Positions 1-26,880 of a stretch of DNA of 64,000 nt are shown in pieces; within the stretch, counting starts at the first letter, position 1; each line of letters opens with the position of its first letter. The notes under the pieces are model-generated. The model was not told where the DNA came from. It saw only the letters and a program-made list of their open reading frames with translations, and made no database searches. The DNA comes from Ashinkailepas kermadecensis (Eukaryota; Arthropoda; Thecostraca; Neolepadidae). Both the position numbers and the translations under genes were made by a program. The stretch lies in NCBI GenBank assembly GCA_034440615.1, contig JAOTOM010005183.1, positions 702,501 through 766,500 of the forward strand, in the 5' to 3' direction.

Positions 1-285
1 TCACCGATACACATTGGCCGTCAGATATAATACAGAGACGCGCACCACTAATATGCACTGGCTGCCAGATGTGATACAGAGGCACGCATCACCGATATAC
101 ATTGGCCGTCAGATATGATACAGAGACGCGCACCACTAATATGCACTGGCATTCAGATATGATACAGAGACACGCGCCACCGATATACACTGGCCGTCAG
201 ATGTGACACAAAAGCGCTCATCACCCATATACATTGGCCGTCGGATGTGATACAGAGACGCGCGCCACCGATATACATTTGCCGG
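1..285. repeat. Minisatellite, about 44-bp unit, about 6 copies
   Basis: The unit combines a TGGCCGTCAGAT stretch with GATACAGAGACGCG and recurs about every 44 bp from the window edge to about 283. Copies differ by point changes. No gene is seen; the array probably continues upstream of the window. Confidence 0.85.
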
Positions 286-814
286 CCGCCGGTACCGCTA
301 TGACCGCGTTCGAGGATCTGTGGTCATTATCCACCTGTTGTGTTTGCCGGCGGTGGCCTCCAGCCACGAACAGTCTCGCCGCTTATCGCGAACGTGACTC
401 GACGACCCGCAAAAAGATGCCCGCGTCTGTTGCCTAGCAACTGGTGTAATCAGTTCCCAGTGACGTCATTCACGGCCGTCGACGGAGTGGATGTTTGCTG
501 TGGCTGCCGAGCCGAAGCATCCATTGACGTGAGGATCGGACCAGCACTGGGCTGTGCCGGGCACTTGTTACAGCGTTGGGCCGTTGGCCGCGGTGCCGTT
601 ACACCTGGCTGTATTGTGCTATGTGGCACAGGTGTCCCGACTGGCCGGTGATAGACCAACTCACTGTCCGCTGAGGTGGCACGCAAGCCAGAATATTGTA
701 TGGTGCTGCGTGGGAGTCGTGGCATGTCATGTGCACGGAGCCCGGAGCCTGTGACAGAGAGCGCGATGTGGGACTGGGACACGCTATGGCACTGACCATG
801 GGATCTGGCACTGG
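286..814. other. Unassigned spacer
   Basis: Mixed-composition DNA between two arrays. Short overlapping reading frames on both strands show no recognisable domain or plausible splice structure. No gene, RNA or element is seen. Confidence 0.5.
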
Positions 815-1510
815 CCGTGAGAGCCGGCACACGTCACGAGACTGGCCGTGAGAGCCGGCACACGTCACGAGACTGGCCGTGAGAGCCGGCACACGTCACG
901 GGACTGTCCGTGAGAGCCGGGACACGTCATGAGACTGGCCGTGAGAGCCGGCACACGTCATGGGACTGGCCGTGAGAGCCGGCACACGTCATGGGACTGG
1001 CCGTGAGAGCCGACATACGTCATGGGACTGGCCGTGAGAGCCGGCATGCGTCATGGGACTGGCCGTGAGAGCCGGGACACGTCATGGGACTGGCCGTGAG
1101 AGCCAGCACACGTCACGGGACTGGCCGTGAGAGCCGGGACACGTCATGGGACTGGCCGTGAGAGCCGGGACACGTCATGGGACTGGCCGTGAGAGCCGGC
1201 ACACGTCATGGGACTGACTGACCGTGAGAGACGGGACACGTCACGGGACTGGCCGTGAGAGCCGGGACACGTCATGGGACTGGCCGTGAGAGCCGGGACA
1301 CGTCACGGGACTGGCCGTGAGAGCCGGCACACGTCATGTGACTGGCCGTGAGAGACGGGACACGTCACGGGACTGGCCGTGAGAGCCGGGACACGTCATG
1401 GGACTGGCCGTGAGAGCCGGGACACGTCATGGGACTGGCCGTGAGAGACGGGACACGTCACGGGACTGGCCGTGAGAGCCGGCACACGTCATGGGACTGG
1501 TCGTGAGAGC
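815..1510. repeat. Minisatellite, 31-bp unit, about 22 copies
   Basis: The unit starts GACTGGCCGTGAGAGCC and ends in an ACACGTCATGG-type stretch; unit starts at 840 and 871 give a 31-bp period. Copies vary at a few fixed positions (GGGACACG or GGCACACG; CATGG or CACGG). Reading frames across it are repeat artefacts. Confidence 0.9.
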
Positions 1511-1918
1511 GTGGCCCGTTAGAGGGAGGGGGACAGTTTGCCTGATTGGCGCGAGTCGTGGCGGGAATCATCAGTGTCGCCACTGATGACAGGATGATGG
1601 CGTGACCAATGGCCCGCAGCAATTTATGACCGATGACCAATTGCGTGACCAATGACCCCGCAGCAGCTGAATACCCCAACGGCCGCCGTCAATCGGCGAA
1701 GAGCCCACCATGGTGTTTCGGCCCGTAATGGCTCAGTTGCACTGGCACACGGTGTAGGCACACAACACGTTAGGCATTCCACGCACCGCTTCCATCTGGC
1801 TTCGTACAGCGACCAGCAAAAAGGTAAACCCCATCGCAGGTCAGTGTTGTATTCTTGTTTTCAGGTCTGCAGACGAAGTGTTTTTCTCGTTTGATGATTG
1901 AAATGTGTAATTCTTAAC
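1511..1918. other. Unassigned spacer
   Basis: Non-repetitive DNA up to the sharp boundary of the Penelope-like element at 1919. Nothing recognisable is seen. Confidence 0.5.
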
Positions 1919-2610
1919 CATTGTGGATATATTAAAAGCTAGCTTGATCTTCAAGATCCAGGAACGACTCAATGTTAGAAAAAATTGTAGATATATATTG
2001 TGACGTTTCGGCCATAGACCATTGTCAAACAATGCACTCGTTGCGATCGGCGAACAGGTCGAAAATTCAAATAACTGCAGGCACAAAAACTTGACAAAAT
2101 CCATTCACCACCTCCACTGCGAGAAGAAAAAAAAACAAGAAAAAAAAAGAACACACGCACTTAGAACGCCAAAAAGAAACGCCAAAAAGAAGAAGGAAAG
2201 AAAACTAACGTACACATGCATATACATGGACGGCAGGTGAAAACCGTCGCGACACGAACGCGTCTACCTGGCGCCAAAGAGTACATAGTTGTGACATCAA
2301 GGTCCGTTTACACACATCAATATGCAATTCATTGGCCTTCCAAGACCCTGCGCACGCGATAATAATTTTTTCCCTTCTTCTTCAGACACACGCAAAACAT
2401 CGGTAAAACTGGTAGCCTACGATAGGGAGACTGGGGCACGTTCTGTCACTTTTTCTAAATTTGGCCTGGGTGGGCATACTTTCAACAGTTGGTGATTGAT
2501 GCTTTCCCAGTTTGTTGCACACAGCAATAGCTTCGAATAATGTAGAGGTAGTCCAGTGGTATCTCAATTTGTTTCGACACCAGTGTCGACAATGTGTCAA
2601 TGACTCATTC

Positions 2611-2646
2611 GACAGAACCTGCCCCATATATGGGGCAGGTTCTGTC
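2611..2646. repeat. 36-bp perfect palindrome near the pogo left end
   Basis: Arms of 15 bp (GACAGAACCTGCCCC and its complement) flank ATATAT, which is itself palindromic. The arm is the same motif found in the terminal inverted repeats and in two direct copies at about 5028-5063, so it is a plausible transposase binding site. Confidence 0.8.
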
Positions 2647-2987
2647 ACCTTCAGGGGCACATTCTGTCACTGGCGGGACACTTCCTGTTATCACCGAACG
2701 GTCATCCGGAGCATCCCTGGGGGAGAGAAAGATGGGTTCATTCATCGTCATCATGAATAGTGTAGAAAATGACGGCCAGATACAATTTTTATTCTTGGTT
2801 ATACATGCACATATAATACAAACTGCATCGTTACACAGGCCATTATCGTGTTCATCAACATCGGGGATTTTCTCAGCCTCTGCAAACATAAACACTTGAG
2901 GTGAACACTGAGCACTGAGAGACAGTGAGAACACTGAGAAAACTTTTGGCTCGCTGCCAACAACCATATGCTGTCTTCGATGCCCAC

Positions 2988-4978
2988 TCACACCTCTTCC
3001 ACAGCCACAGCTCCCACGAAACGCATGTGGAAGTTGCGCCCGGTGGGGGAGATTACGGACTCGGGCGCCTGCAGCCGGCAGATGAGGTCCTCGAACTTGG
3101 CGTCAAACTTGTCGCCGTCCTTCTCGACGAAGCAGGTTTTCGCGGCGTCCACGCTTCGGTATCCTTGGACCAGCGTCTCACCGTCGTCGTCGTCGATGTC
3201 CCGCAGGGCGCAAGCGACGAACTGGAAGTTGGTCTTCTGGCGTTTTCCGCCTCGGCATCGAACAAGCAGCCAGCAGTTCTGCTTGATCTCGCTGTAGATG
3301 ACAGGCAGCGCCGGGTCGTTCTCGAGTGCGCGCCTCTCCAGCTCCATGTCGATGATGTTGATGTCGTTGTCGTCTTCGTCGTTGTTGCCTGGGAAGGGCT
3401 CGTCGATGTCGCTGTCGTTGGTGGCCGGAGGCGTTTTCGTCAGCTTACGTTTCTTGGACCCCTTCTGGGCGAGGTTGTGGGAGGGCAGGGCGAGGCGCTT
3501 TGACGCCTTCCTCGTCGGCTCCAGGTTGGGCCTCTTCTTAGCGTGCTCCACCTCCAGGCGGGTTTTCTCCGGCGTGCTGGTCAGCCACCGTGACTCTCCC
3601 TTCTTCCTTCCAACTTTGCGTTCCTCCACTTCGTATCGAGGGAGCGGGTGGATCGATTCCGCAAACGACGTCTGTCCTGTCTCATCACTAGCCTCGCCGC
3701 TCGGGCCGGCGCCCGCTTCGGCACTCTTCTCTCCAGTGACGTACGGCCGGAACACCTCAGATGCAGCAAAGGCGTGTTCGGGGAATACCTCCGAGTTGAC
3801 GGGGTAGATGCCGGTGGCGTGGAACCCGGAGATGATGCTGGCCGGCGACATCCCGAGCTCGAAGGGGCGCCGGAAGATCGCGGGCAGGTCATATATCATG
3901 GGCCGGCGTCCTGGGTTGCTGAGCATGTACTCGTGCATGGAGGTCTTGTAGTGCCGCTTGATGGGGTCGTAGACGGCAACATCGAGTGGTTGAAGGCGAT
4001 GGGAGCAATGGGGCGGGAAGGTCAGGATGACCACGCCTGCCTCCCGCGCCCTCTGGACCACCGCCAGCGACATGTGCGACTCGTGGTTATCCAAGAGGAG
4101 CAGCACCGGCTCCTCCTGCGTCGGCTTCGTGTACGAGATGAAGTGCTCCAGCGTGAGCAGGAACATCTCCGCGGTCATCCAGTCTTTGTGAGTTGTGCCC
4201 CCGACGGATGCCGTCGGCGCGCCGCGATGAACCGGTCGTTGTACCCCGCTCGCGGGAACACGAAGAAGGGCGGGATCGCCATCCCCACGGCGCTGATAGC
4301 GCACGCCACGGTGACCAGCGTCCCCCGTTCCGCCGCCGCGATGGTTCCCACCCGTTTCACGCCTTTGCCCGCGATCACCTTCGGCACGTCGCAGACGGTG
4401 GTGATACCGCTCTCGTCGAGGTTGAAGATCCGGCCGGGTGGGAAGTTGTGCTTATCCATGACCTTCTTCAGGTTGGCGAAGAAGAAGTCCTTGTTCTTCC
4501 GGGAGAAGCCGATCGCCCGGTTCATGGAGGTTGACTCCGGCGTACGCAGGGAGAGCCCGTTCCGCTTGACGAACGCCTCCAGCCAATCGACGCCGGCCAA
4601 CTTGTTGGCGTTCCACGACTCCGGGAAATTCTTCTCCTTCCCATTGGCGAAGTCGTACGCTAGCTTCCTGGCCCCATTGCTGGACAAACCGTGCAGCATC
4701 GACGCGCACGTCTTGAGATGGTCGGCCAGCTCCTTCTCCTCCTCATCATCCAGCACGCGACAAGTTGCGTACGTTACCACACGCTTGCCCTTCTTGAGGC
4801 ACGCCCTGAGCGTCTCCCGGTTTACGCCCAGCAACTTAGCGGCAGATCGGGCTGATTCGCCATCGGCACAGAGGGCGCGCGCCTGCTCCAGGATATCCGA
4901 AGATGTAACCGCCCGATTCGTTTTACGCTTGTAATGGCGTACCATGTCTTTGGATGTCTGCGAATAACAGGCGATCAT
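2988..4978 (-). pseudogene. pogo-type DDE transposase, one frameshift
   Basis: Cut-and-paste transposase read from 4978 to 2988. The N-terminus has a Psq/CENP-B-like helix-turn-helix (SARSAAKLLGVNRETLRACL), then a CENPB-type second DNA-binding domain (WNANKLAGVDWLEAFVKRNG) and the DDE_1 catalytic core. Three acidic residues are visible: NLDESG, LLLLDNHESH and HRLQPLD, with 35 residues between the second and third. The C-terminus is a long acidic tail (about 3450-3350) followed by an extra domain rich in basic and aromatic residues. The first frame (4978-4175) loses its register near 4223-4230 and the match continues in the second frame, which stays open to 2988. A one-base deletion explains this. 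The protein would otherwise be close to full length (about 650 residues). Without the frameshift it could have been active recently. Confidence 0.85.
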
Positions 4979-5439
4979 TAGTATGGTTGTTTACAAGCAA
5001 TACGACTAGTAATCATGAACAGATTCAGTGACAGAACCTGCCCCGGATTCAGTGACAGAACCTGCCCCCCTGGAGGAAGGTCACAATTTTTCGTTTTTGA
5101 CCGAAAACTGGGGAGAACTGGGAAAAATAACGATCAGCACTACACTCTGGACATTCGTGACTCCCCATAACAGTATTCAGAGACACTATACTATTATCTC
5201 AACGGCCACAAACCAAAATTTTGCTCAATCCAAAAAGTTTGGATTCCCATTGCAAAAACAAAGCTTTCCAATTTTAATAAATCTGGTAGTAGGTATGTTT
5301 TTGTTTTGATAGTGAGGGTTCATTCCAAGCAAAAACGAACATATTTTATGAAACAACAATATATCTGCACTGGATAGTTTACGAGAAAATCCCACTGACA
5401 TAATGTGCCCCGTGACAGAACCTGCCCCGTTCTCCCCTA

Positions 5440-6415
5440 CATGCCATGACGATTGGTGGGAATTCATACTTGGTTTCAGCTCACGAATAAACAGGGATTC
5501 TAAGATTTTTAAGTCCGCGCCGTCTTTCGCTATGCCTAGGATATCTATATTGAAATTTTCATTGGTTTCCGGATGGTTCATGTACAAGTGATGCTCGGTC
5601 ATGTGTTCGCCTAGGGGAGTGAAGGGACGCCGGAGACGTGCATCTCCCAAATGCTCATTAAATCTTTCCCTTACAGGGCGAATTGTTTCCCCAACATAGA
5701 GAGCGGACGGACAAGTGATGCACGTCACCTTGTAAACTGCATTTTTACTCGACATCTTCCTTTTAGGCCATTGCCACATGTGTGGCATTTTTTGTTACCT
5801 GAAGGGCAAGTGAGGATGCTGAGGGCTGACCTTACCAGATTAGATTTTAGTGACGGTCCGCTGTGCCACGCGATTCTAATTTTGTCTAGTTTTGATGAGC
5901 GTAAAATTTGGTTTACCGTACAGCAAAGTTTGTCGGTGACGAACGGTAATCGGATGTAGGTGTAGCTCGATTCCTTTTTGCTTCTGGTACGGTGGTGTTG
6001 GACATAGTTCACTTTCCCCTGACGCCTGAACTGGGCCATTCCCTGGTCAATGGCCAGCGACACCTTCCTAGGCGGGTACCCATTGGCCAGGAAGAGGTCG
6101 CGCATTTTCTGAAGACTCCGCCTACACGCTGCTTCGTCTGAGGAAATGCGGGTAGCTCTCCTTATTTGTGCATGGAGCACTGAGGTTTTCGTGGTAATGG
6201 GATGTGCTGAGTTGTAGTGGAGAATGACAGGCGCCGCCATAGGCTTTATATACAGCTCAGTGGTGTATGACCCATCCGCGCTTACTGTGAACAGGGTGTC
6301 CAAAAATGGAATGGAATTTGAAGTGAACGTGTGCTCTATGGTAAACGAGATGTCCGGATGAGTGGCATTGATGCTAGCGTAAAATTCGAGAAGGGTCTTC
6401 AGTCCATTCGAGAAG
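5440..6415 (-). pseudogene. Penelope-like reverse transcriptase (C-terminal part) plus GIY-YIG endonuclease
   Basis: From about 6415 down, the minus strand encodes the end of a reverse transcriptase (YASINATHPDISFTIEHTF, then PFLDTLF at about 6300), the thumb region, a CHTCGNGLKGRC cysteine motif and then a GIY-YIG nuclease domain (ALYVGET, RERFNEHLGD, ELKPSMNSHQSSWHV). This order is diagnostic of Penelope-like elements, whose GIY-YIG nuclease nicks target DNA for reverse transcription. The palm with its catalytic aspartates is missing, so the copy is 5'-truncated and cannot be autonomous. The ATG usually proposed at 6303 is internal, since the frame is open further upstream; the frame then shifts or overlaps near 5790-5725. 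Pogo insertion replaces the last one or two codons after SSWHV. Confidence 0.85.
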
Positions 6416-6425
6416 GGTCTTCAGT
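6384..6425. repeat. 22-bp microduplication at the Penelope head-to-head junction
   Basis: The 20-bp stretch ATTCGAGAAGGGTCTTCAGT occurs at 6384-6403 and again at 6406-6425, immediately before the right copy begins. It marks the point where the two opposite copies were joined. Confidence 0.75.
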
Positions 6426-6426
6426 T

Positions 6427-7355
6427 CAGACCGTCACTAAAATATAATCTGGTAAGGTCAGCCCTCAGCATCCTCACTTGCCCTTCAGGTAACAAAAAAT
6501 GCCACACATGTGGCAATGGCCTAAAAGGAAGATGTCGAGTAAAAAATGCAGTTTACAAGGTGACGTGCATCACTTGTACGTCCGCTCTCTATGTTGGGGA
6601 AACAATTCGCCCTGTAAGGGAAAGATTTAATGAGCATTTGGGAGATTCACGTCTCCGGCGTCCCTTCACTCCCCTAGGCGAACACATGACCGAGCATCAC
6701 TTGTACATGAACCATCCGGAAACCAATGAAAATTTCAATATAGATATCCTAGGCATAGCGAAAGACGGCGCGGACTTAAAAATCTTAGAATCCCTGTTTA
6801 TTCGTGAGCTGAAACCAAGTATGAATTCCCACCAATCGTCATGGCATGTATCGTAGGCTACCAGTTTTACCGATGTTTTGCGTGTGTCTGAAGAAGAAGG
6901 GAAAAAAATTATTATCGCGTGCGCAGGGTCTTGGAAGGCCAATTAATTGCATATTTATGTGTGTAAACGGACCTTGATGTCACAACTATGTACTCTTTGC
7001 CGCCAGGTAGACGCGTTCGTGTCGCGACGGTTTTCACCTGCCGTCCATGTATATGCATATGTACGTTAGTTTTTTTTCCTTCTTCTTTTTGGCGTTTCTT
7101 TTTGGCGTTCTAAGTGCGTGTGTTCTTTTTTTTTCTTGTTTTTTTTTCTTCTCGCAGTGGAGGTGGTGAATGGATTTTGTCAAGTTTTTGTGCCTGCAGT
7201 TATTTGAATTTTCGACCTGTTCGCCGATCGCAACGAGTGCATTGTTTGACAATGGTCTATGGCCGAAACGTCACAATATATATCTACAATTTTTTCTAAC
7301 ATTGAGTCGTTCCTGGATCTTGAAGATCAAGCTAGCTTTTAATATATCCACAATG
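6427..7355 (+). mobile_element. Penelope-like retroelement, right copy (short, no pogo insertion)
   Basis: Plus-strand counterpart of the left copy, starting inside the linker between reverse transcriptase and nuclease and ending at 7355 with the same terminus (GATATA/TATATC-rich end followed by CCACAATG). It holds the entire GIY-YIG nuclease domain and the 3' untranslated region. The 3' region contains GACAATGGTC...GGCCGAAACGTC (about 7246-7273), a hammerhead-like arrangement discussed in the findings. Confidence 0.85.
6560..6856 (+). pseudogene. GIY-YIG endonuclease domain of the right Penelope copy
   Basis: A 98-codon open frame covers the nuclease domain (CTSALYVGET, VRERFNEHLGDSRL, ILESLFIRELKPSMNSH) and ends naturally at SSWHVS-stop. 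It shows where the left copy would have ended before the pogo insertion. Compared with the left copy only a few residues differ (CT for CP, GDS for GDA). Upstream reverse-transcriptase sequence is absent, so this is a dead fragment; the ATG is internal to the original polyprotein and probably not a real start. Confidence 0.8.
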
Positions 7356-7689
7356 ATTGACCAGGAAATACGGGCATTTCTGAACTATGTACGTAATTCT
7401 TTACCTATTGGGAAGTACGCCTTTTATGTTTCTCCGGAATTCAAGTATAATTATCAATATCGTTTTCGTAGGTGATGTGACACCTAAGTCATCAGCATCA
7501 AATGGGCTCCAAGACCAGCACGTCGCCCTCCCCCGTGATGCCAGTCCCCAGAGAGCTGATTAGCTGGGTTTGCCAGCCATCCCGTTTCCTGTATTTTGTT
7601 GGGTACGTAGATACTAAGACAAATAATGGTCGACATTTATCACAAAGCAGCGCGCTTGAAATATGGCCTTAGTCAGATAAGAACACACC
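7356..7689. other. Unassigned spacer
   Basis: Single-copy-looking DNA between the Penelope end and the next minisatellite. No coding or RNA feature is recognised. Confidence 0.5.
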
Positions 7690-8115
7690 GAGTTGGTTCG
7701 TGAAAAGTCCAGACCGCGGCGAGCGGTGTGGAGGTCACCGTCAGTAGCGTGTTATGGGTGTGAAGTTCTGACCGCGGCGAGCGGTGTGAAAGCCACCGTC
7801 AGTAGTTAGTGCGTGAGGGTGTGAAGTCTGGACCGTGGCGAGCGGTGTGGAGGTCACCGTCAGTAGCGTGTTATAGGTGTGAAATCCTGACCGCGGCTAG
7901 CGGTGTGAAAGACACCGTCAGTAGTTAGTGCGTGAGGGTGTGAAGTCTGGACCGTGGCGAGCGGTGTGGAGGTCACCGTCAGTAGTGCGTGGTGGGTGTG
8001 AAGTCTGGACCGTGGCGAGCGGTGTCTGAGGTCACCGTCAGTAGTGTGTGAGGGGTGTCAAGTCCGGACCTTCCCGAATGGTGTGGAGGTCACCGTCAGT
8101 AGTGTGTGAGGGGTG
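7690..8115. repeat. Minisatellite, about 58-62-bp unit, about 7 copies
   Basis: Repeated GACCG(C/T)GGCGAGCGGTGTG followed by GGTCACCGTCAGTAG and a variable GTGTGAAG linker. Units alternate between two subtypes (GTGGAGGTC and GTGAAAGCC), suggesting a higher-order dimer. Confidence 0.85.
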
Positions 8116-8901
8116 TGAGTGGCGGGTCGTGCCTGGCCGGTCGGCCCACAATCACGCAACTGGTAAAAATCGACTAGCGCGGTGGACGCTGTGCCAGCGA
8201 GGGGCCGACCTGGCACCGGCCAGCAGCCCGCCTCAGGCAAGAGACGCATTGCCAGCGCCGGAAATTCACACGCACGTATTTATAAATGTTACGTGGTAGT
8301 ATGGGGCATTGCGCTGCTTTGCCGTGTTTTTAGTTCCATGGTTCGATAAATTACCTCAGATGATCCAGATGTTTTTGTTTCATGTTACTCGCCCCGTTCC
8401 GAAATTGTTTCGCGTGCCTTGTCGTTTGTTTTCCGCCGTATTGGTGGGGAGGGAGAGGGGGACACAGTTGGCGACCGGTTGTCGCTGTGTGTGGCACGCC
8501 TCAGGACATTGCCGACTCCCAGCATGCTGATGACGGGGTAATGTCTGCAGTTTACGAGGCTGTAAAGTGTCGCCGGTTTAATCTGACTGAGAAGTAGCGC
8601 CGCGTGGCAAGGGGAGATCTCTCGTCGGTTCGCCGCCAATCCAAGCAGCTTGGTCGCCTCCCGCTGCCGGCCATGGTGACCGGAAATAAGCCGGCTCGCT
8701 CGGAGTTGCTGTCCACTGTGAAGGCGGCCGCTGGCGCGGAAATTAGCAGCGCACGTTTTGCTCATTGCAGTCGTAGTTCTATTGCGGTGCTAGCTAACTT
8801 GGCCACGCTTGGCCTGTTGCGTGTGCTGAATGCCAGGTGTGCGCCACGCAGTGCCAGCCGACACTGCGGTAGGGAAAAACGTGTGATCACCATAGCAAAT
8901 A
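8116..8901. other. Unassigned GC-rich spacer
   Basis: Several short overlapping frames on both strands (for example 8604-9050 plus) have no recognisable motif. Nothing is supported here. Confidence 0.45.
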
Positions 8902-9144
8902 ATGACTGTTCATGTGGTCTCCGAGTATGGCAGTCACGTTTCCACACCAGCCGCCTGCTGCGCTCTGTACTCCAACCGAACCGCAATGTGTGCACAACGC
9001 TTTATCAGTTCTCTGTGGGTGCCAAGTCATGTTGGAGTTCGAGGAAATGAAAAGGCAAACGCTGCTGCCAAGACGGTATCGGAACTGCCTGCGTCAGCTA
9101 GTACAAAGATGCCGGCAGCAGATTTGTTCACTGTGGTGAACTAA
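8902..9144 (+). pseudogene. RNase H remnant of a non-LTR retrotransposon
   Basis: The plus frame contains SSLWVPSHVGVRGNEKANAAAK, the C-terminal RNase H motif (V/I-P-S/G-H-x-G-I-x-G-N-E-x-A-D) of Jockey/I-group LINEs. The aspartate normally following the conserved alanine is asparagine here. No reverse transcriptase is visible upstream, so this is an isolated fragment, distinct from the larger LINE at 44-47.6 kb. Confidence 0.65.
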
Positions 9145-9545
9145 GCAATGCTGGGATAGCGGCAGCAGCGTTGGTCTGCGCAGAAACCGTGCATTCTTAA
9201 ACGAGTTAACCCAGGTGTGCATGTCTCAACGGCGGTTTGTAGGGTGGGTATAGGTTAGGTGGTTAGGATAACGCCCCCCCCCCCCCTTCGAGCCGGTGTA
9301 GCACCTTGAAGCGTGCCTTTTATGCCTGTATTTTTATTGACAGGCTTCGGACCGCTTGACCTATTTCTCATCTAGCACACATCGTCTTCATTTCTCGCTA
9401 TTGCCCGGATTGTTTTTTTTATTTTACTCGTATTACTTGCTATCGCTTTTGTGAACATTTCGTTTTTGCTCTTGAATGTACTTCTCACATGGTAGTTATG
9501 GAGGCGCAACATAGCCAAGGCAACTGACGTTCTCTAAGACCATGG
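9145..9545. other. Unassigned spacer
   Basis: Contains a C-run at about 9278-9287 and T-rich DNA; no gene or element is recognised. It belongs to the intron upstream of the first visible flippase exon. Confidence 0.45.
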
Positions 9546-9719
9546 CCACCATGTGTGCGCACCGCAGCTGAGTGGTGAGTTCAGGGCCGTTCTGACCGCC
9601 ATCGGACTGTGTGCCCACCGCTGCTGAGTGGTGGGTTCAGGGCCGCTCTGACCGCCACCGGACTGTGTGCCCACCACTGCTGAGTGGTGGGTTCAGGGCC
9701 GCTCTGACCGCCACCGGAC
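9546..9719. repeat. Minisatellite, 56-bp unit, 3 copies, abutting an exon
   Basis: GCTGAGTGGTG recurs at 9567, 9623 and 9679 with TCAGGGCCG and TCTGACCGCCA(C/T)CGGAC. The last copy ends within about 10 bp of the splice acceptor at 9725-9727, so the acceptor region is repeat-derived and has a weak pyrimidine tract. Confidence 0.85.
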
Positions 9720-9727
9720 GTCGTCAG

Positions 9728-26546
<16,819 letters not shown>

Positions 26547-26851
26547 GCGGAGACGCGTGTTGCGGTGCGCACCCGTCAAGTGCAGGGTCGCCCGACGCAC
26601 GGGAGGAGCCGATCGCCGACATCCGGAACACGTACGAAAACACCTTGTATCGCCTCAGTCCCCGTGAAACGATATTTTTGTAGTTGTTTTTGAAGCGGCG
26701 AGGGTCTGCGCCACTGTGCGGCTATCTGCCGGTGTTTTCGAGAAGTGGTGGTTTCGTGGAACGCCGCCAGTCGGCGCACGCGTGATTGCATGCACATATC
26801 GAAGGTGGCCGAGCGTGCTGGGCGCCCGGCGACGCGCCGCGTCACGTCAGC

Positions 26852-26857
26852 AATAAA
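26852..26857 (+). terminator. Poly(A) signal of the ATP8B transcript
   Basis: AATAAA about 310 bp after the stop codon, followed by a GT-containing stretch. It would give a short 3' untranslated region (26547 to about 26880). Confidence 0.65.
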
Positions 26858-26880
26858 GGGGTATAGTTGCAGCGCGCAAA

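Larger units (their letters stand above)
2425..5437 (-). mobile_element. pogo/Tigger-type DNA transposon, about 3.0 kb, with TA target duplication
   Basis: The ends are inverted repeats, GGGAGACTGGGGCACGTTCT at 2425 and, on the other strand from 5437, GGGGAGAACGGGGCAGGTTC. They are flanked by TA at 2423-2424 and 5438-5439. The uninterrupted target survives in the opposite Penelope copy (TA at 6849-6850), so the element boundaries are proven inside the window. Copies of a GGGGCAGGTTCTGTCAC motif lie near both ends, including a 36-bp perfect palindrome at 2611-2646. The interior encodes a DDE transposase on the minus strand. TA duplication and a CENP-B-like transposase place it in the pogo branch of Tc1/mariner. 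Confidence 0.9.
1919..6426 (-). mobile_element. Penelope-like retroelement, 5'-truncated left copy, split by a pogo insertion
   Basis: Read on the minus strand, the element runs from a truncated reverse-transcriptase end (about 6415) through a GIY-YIG endonuclease to a 3' untranslated region ending at 1919. The 3' part (1919-2424) and the coding part (5438-6426) are separated by a pogo transposon. The same sequence in opposite orientation follows immediately as the right copy (6427-7355), giving two head-to-head inverted arms. Inverted, partially duplicated and 5'-truncated copies are typical of Penelope-like elements. The two arms differ by only a few substitutions, so the pair is young relative to other repeats here. 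I found no convincing target duplication outside 1919 and 7355. Confidence 0.85.

Noticed and set aside
1..9727. Upstream flippase exons (DKTGT phosphorylation motif, actuator domain) in the left part of the window
   Set aside because: I scanned for the conserved motifs in the translated frames and saw none; these exons must lie upstream of the window.
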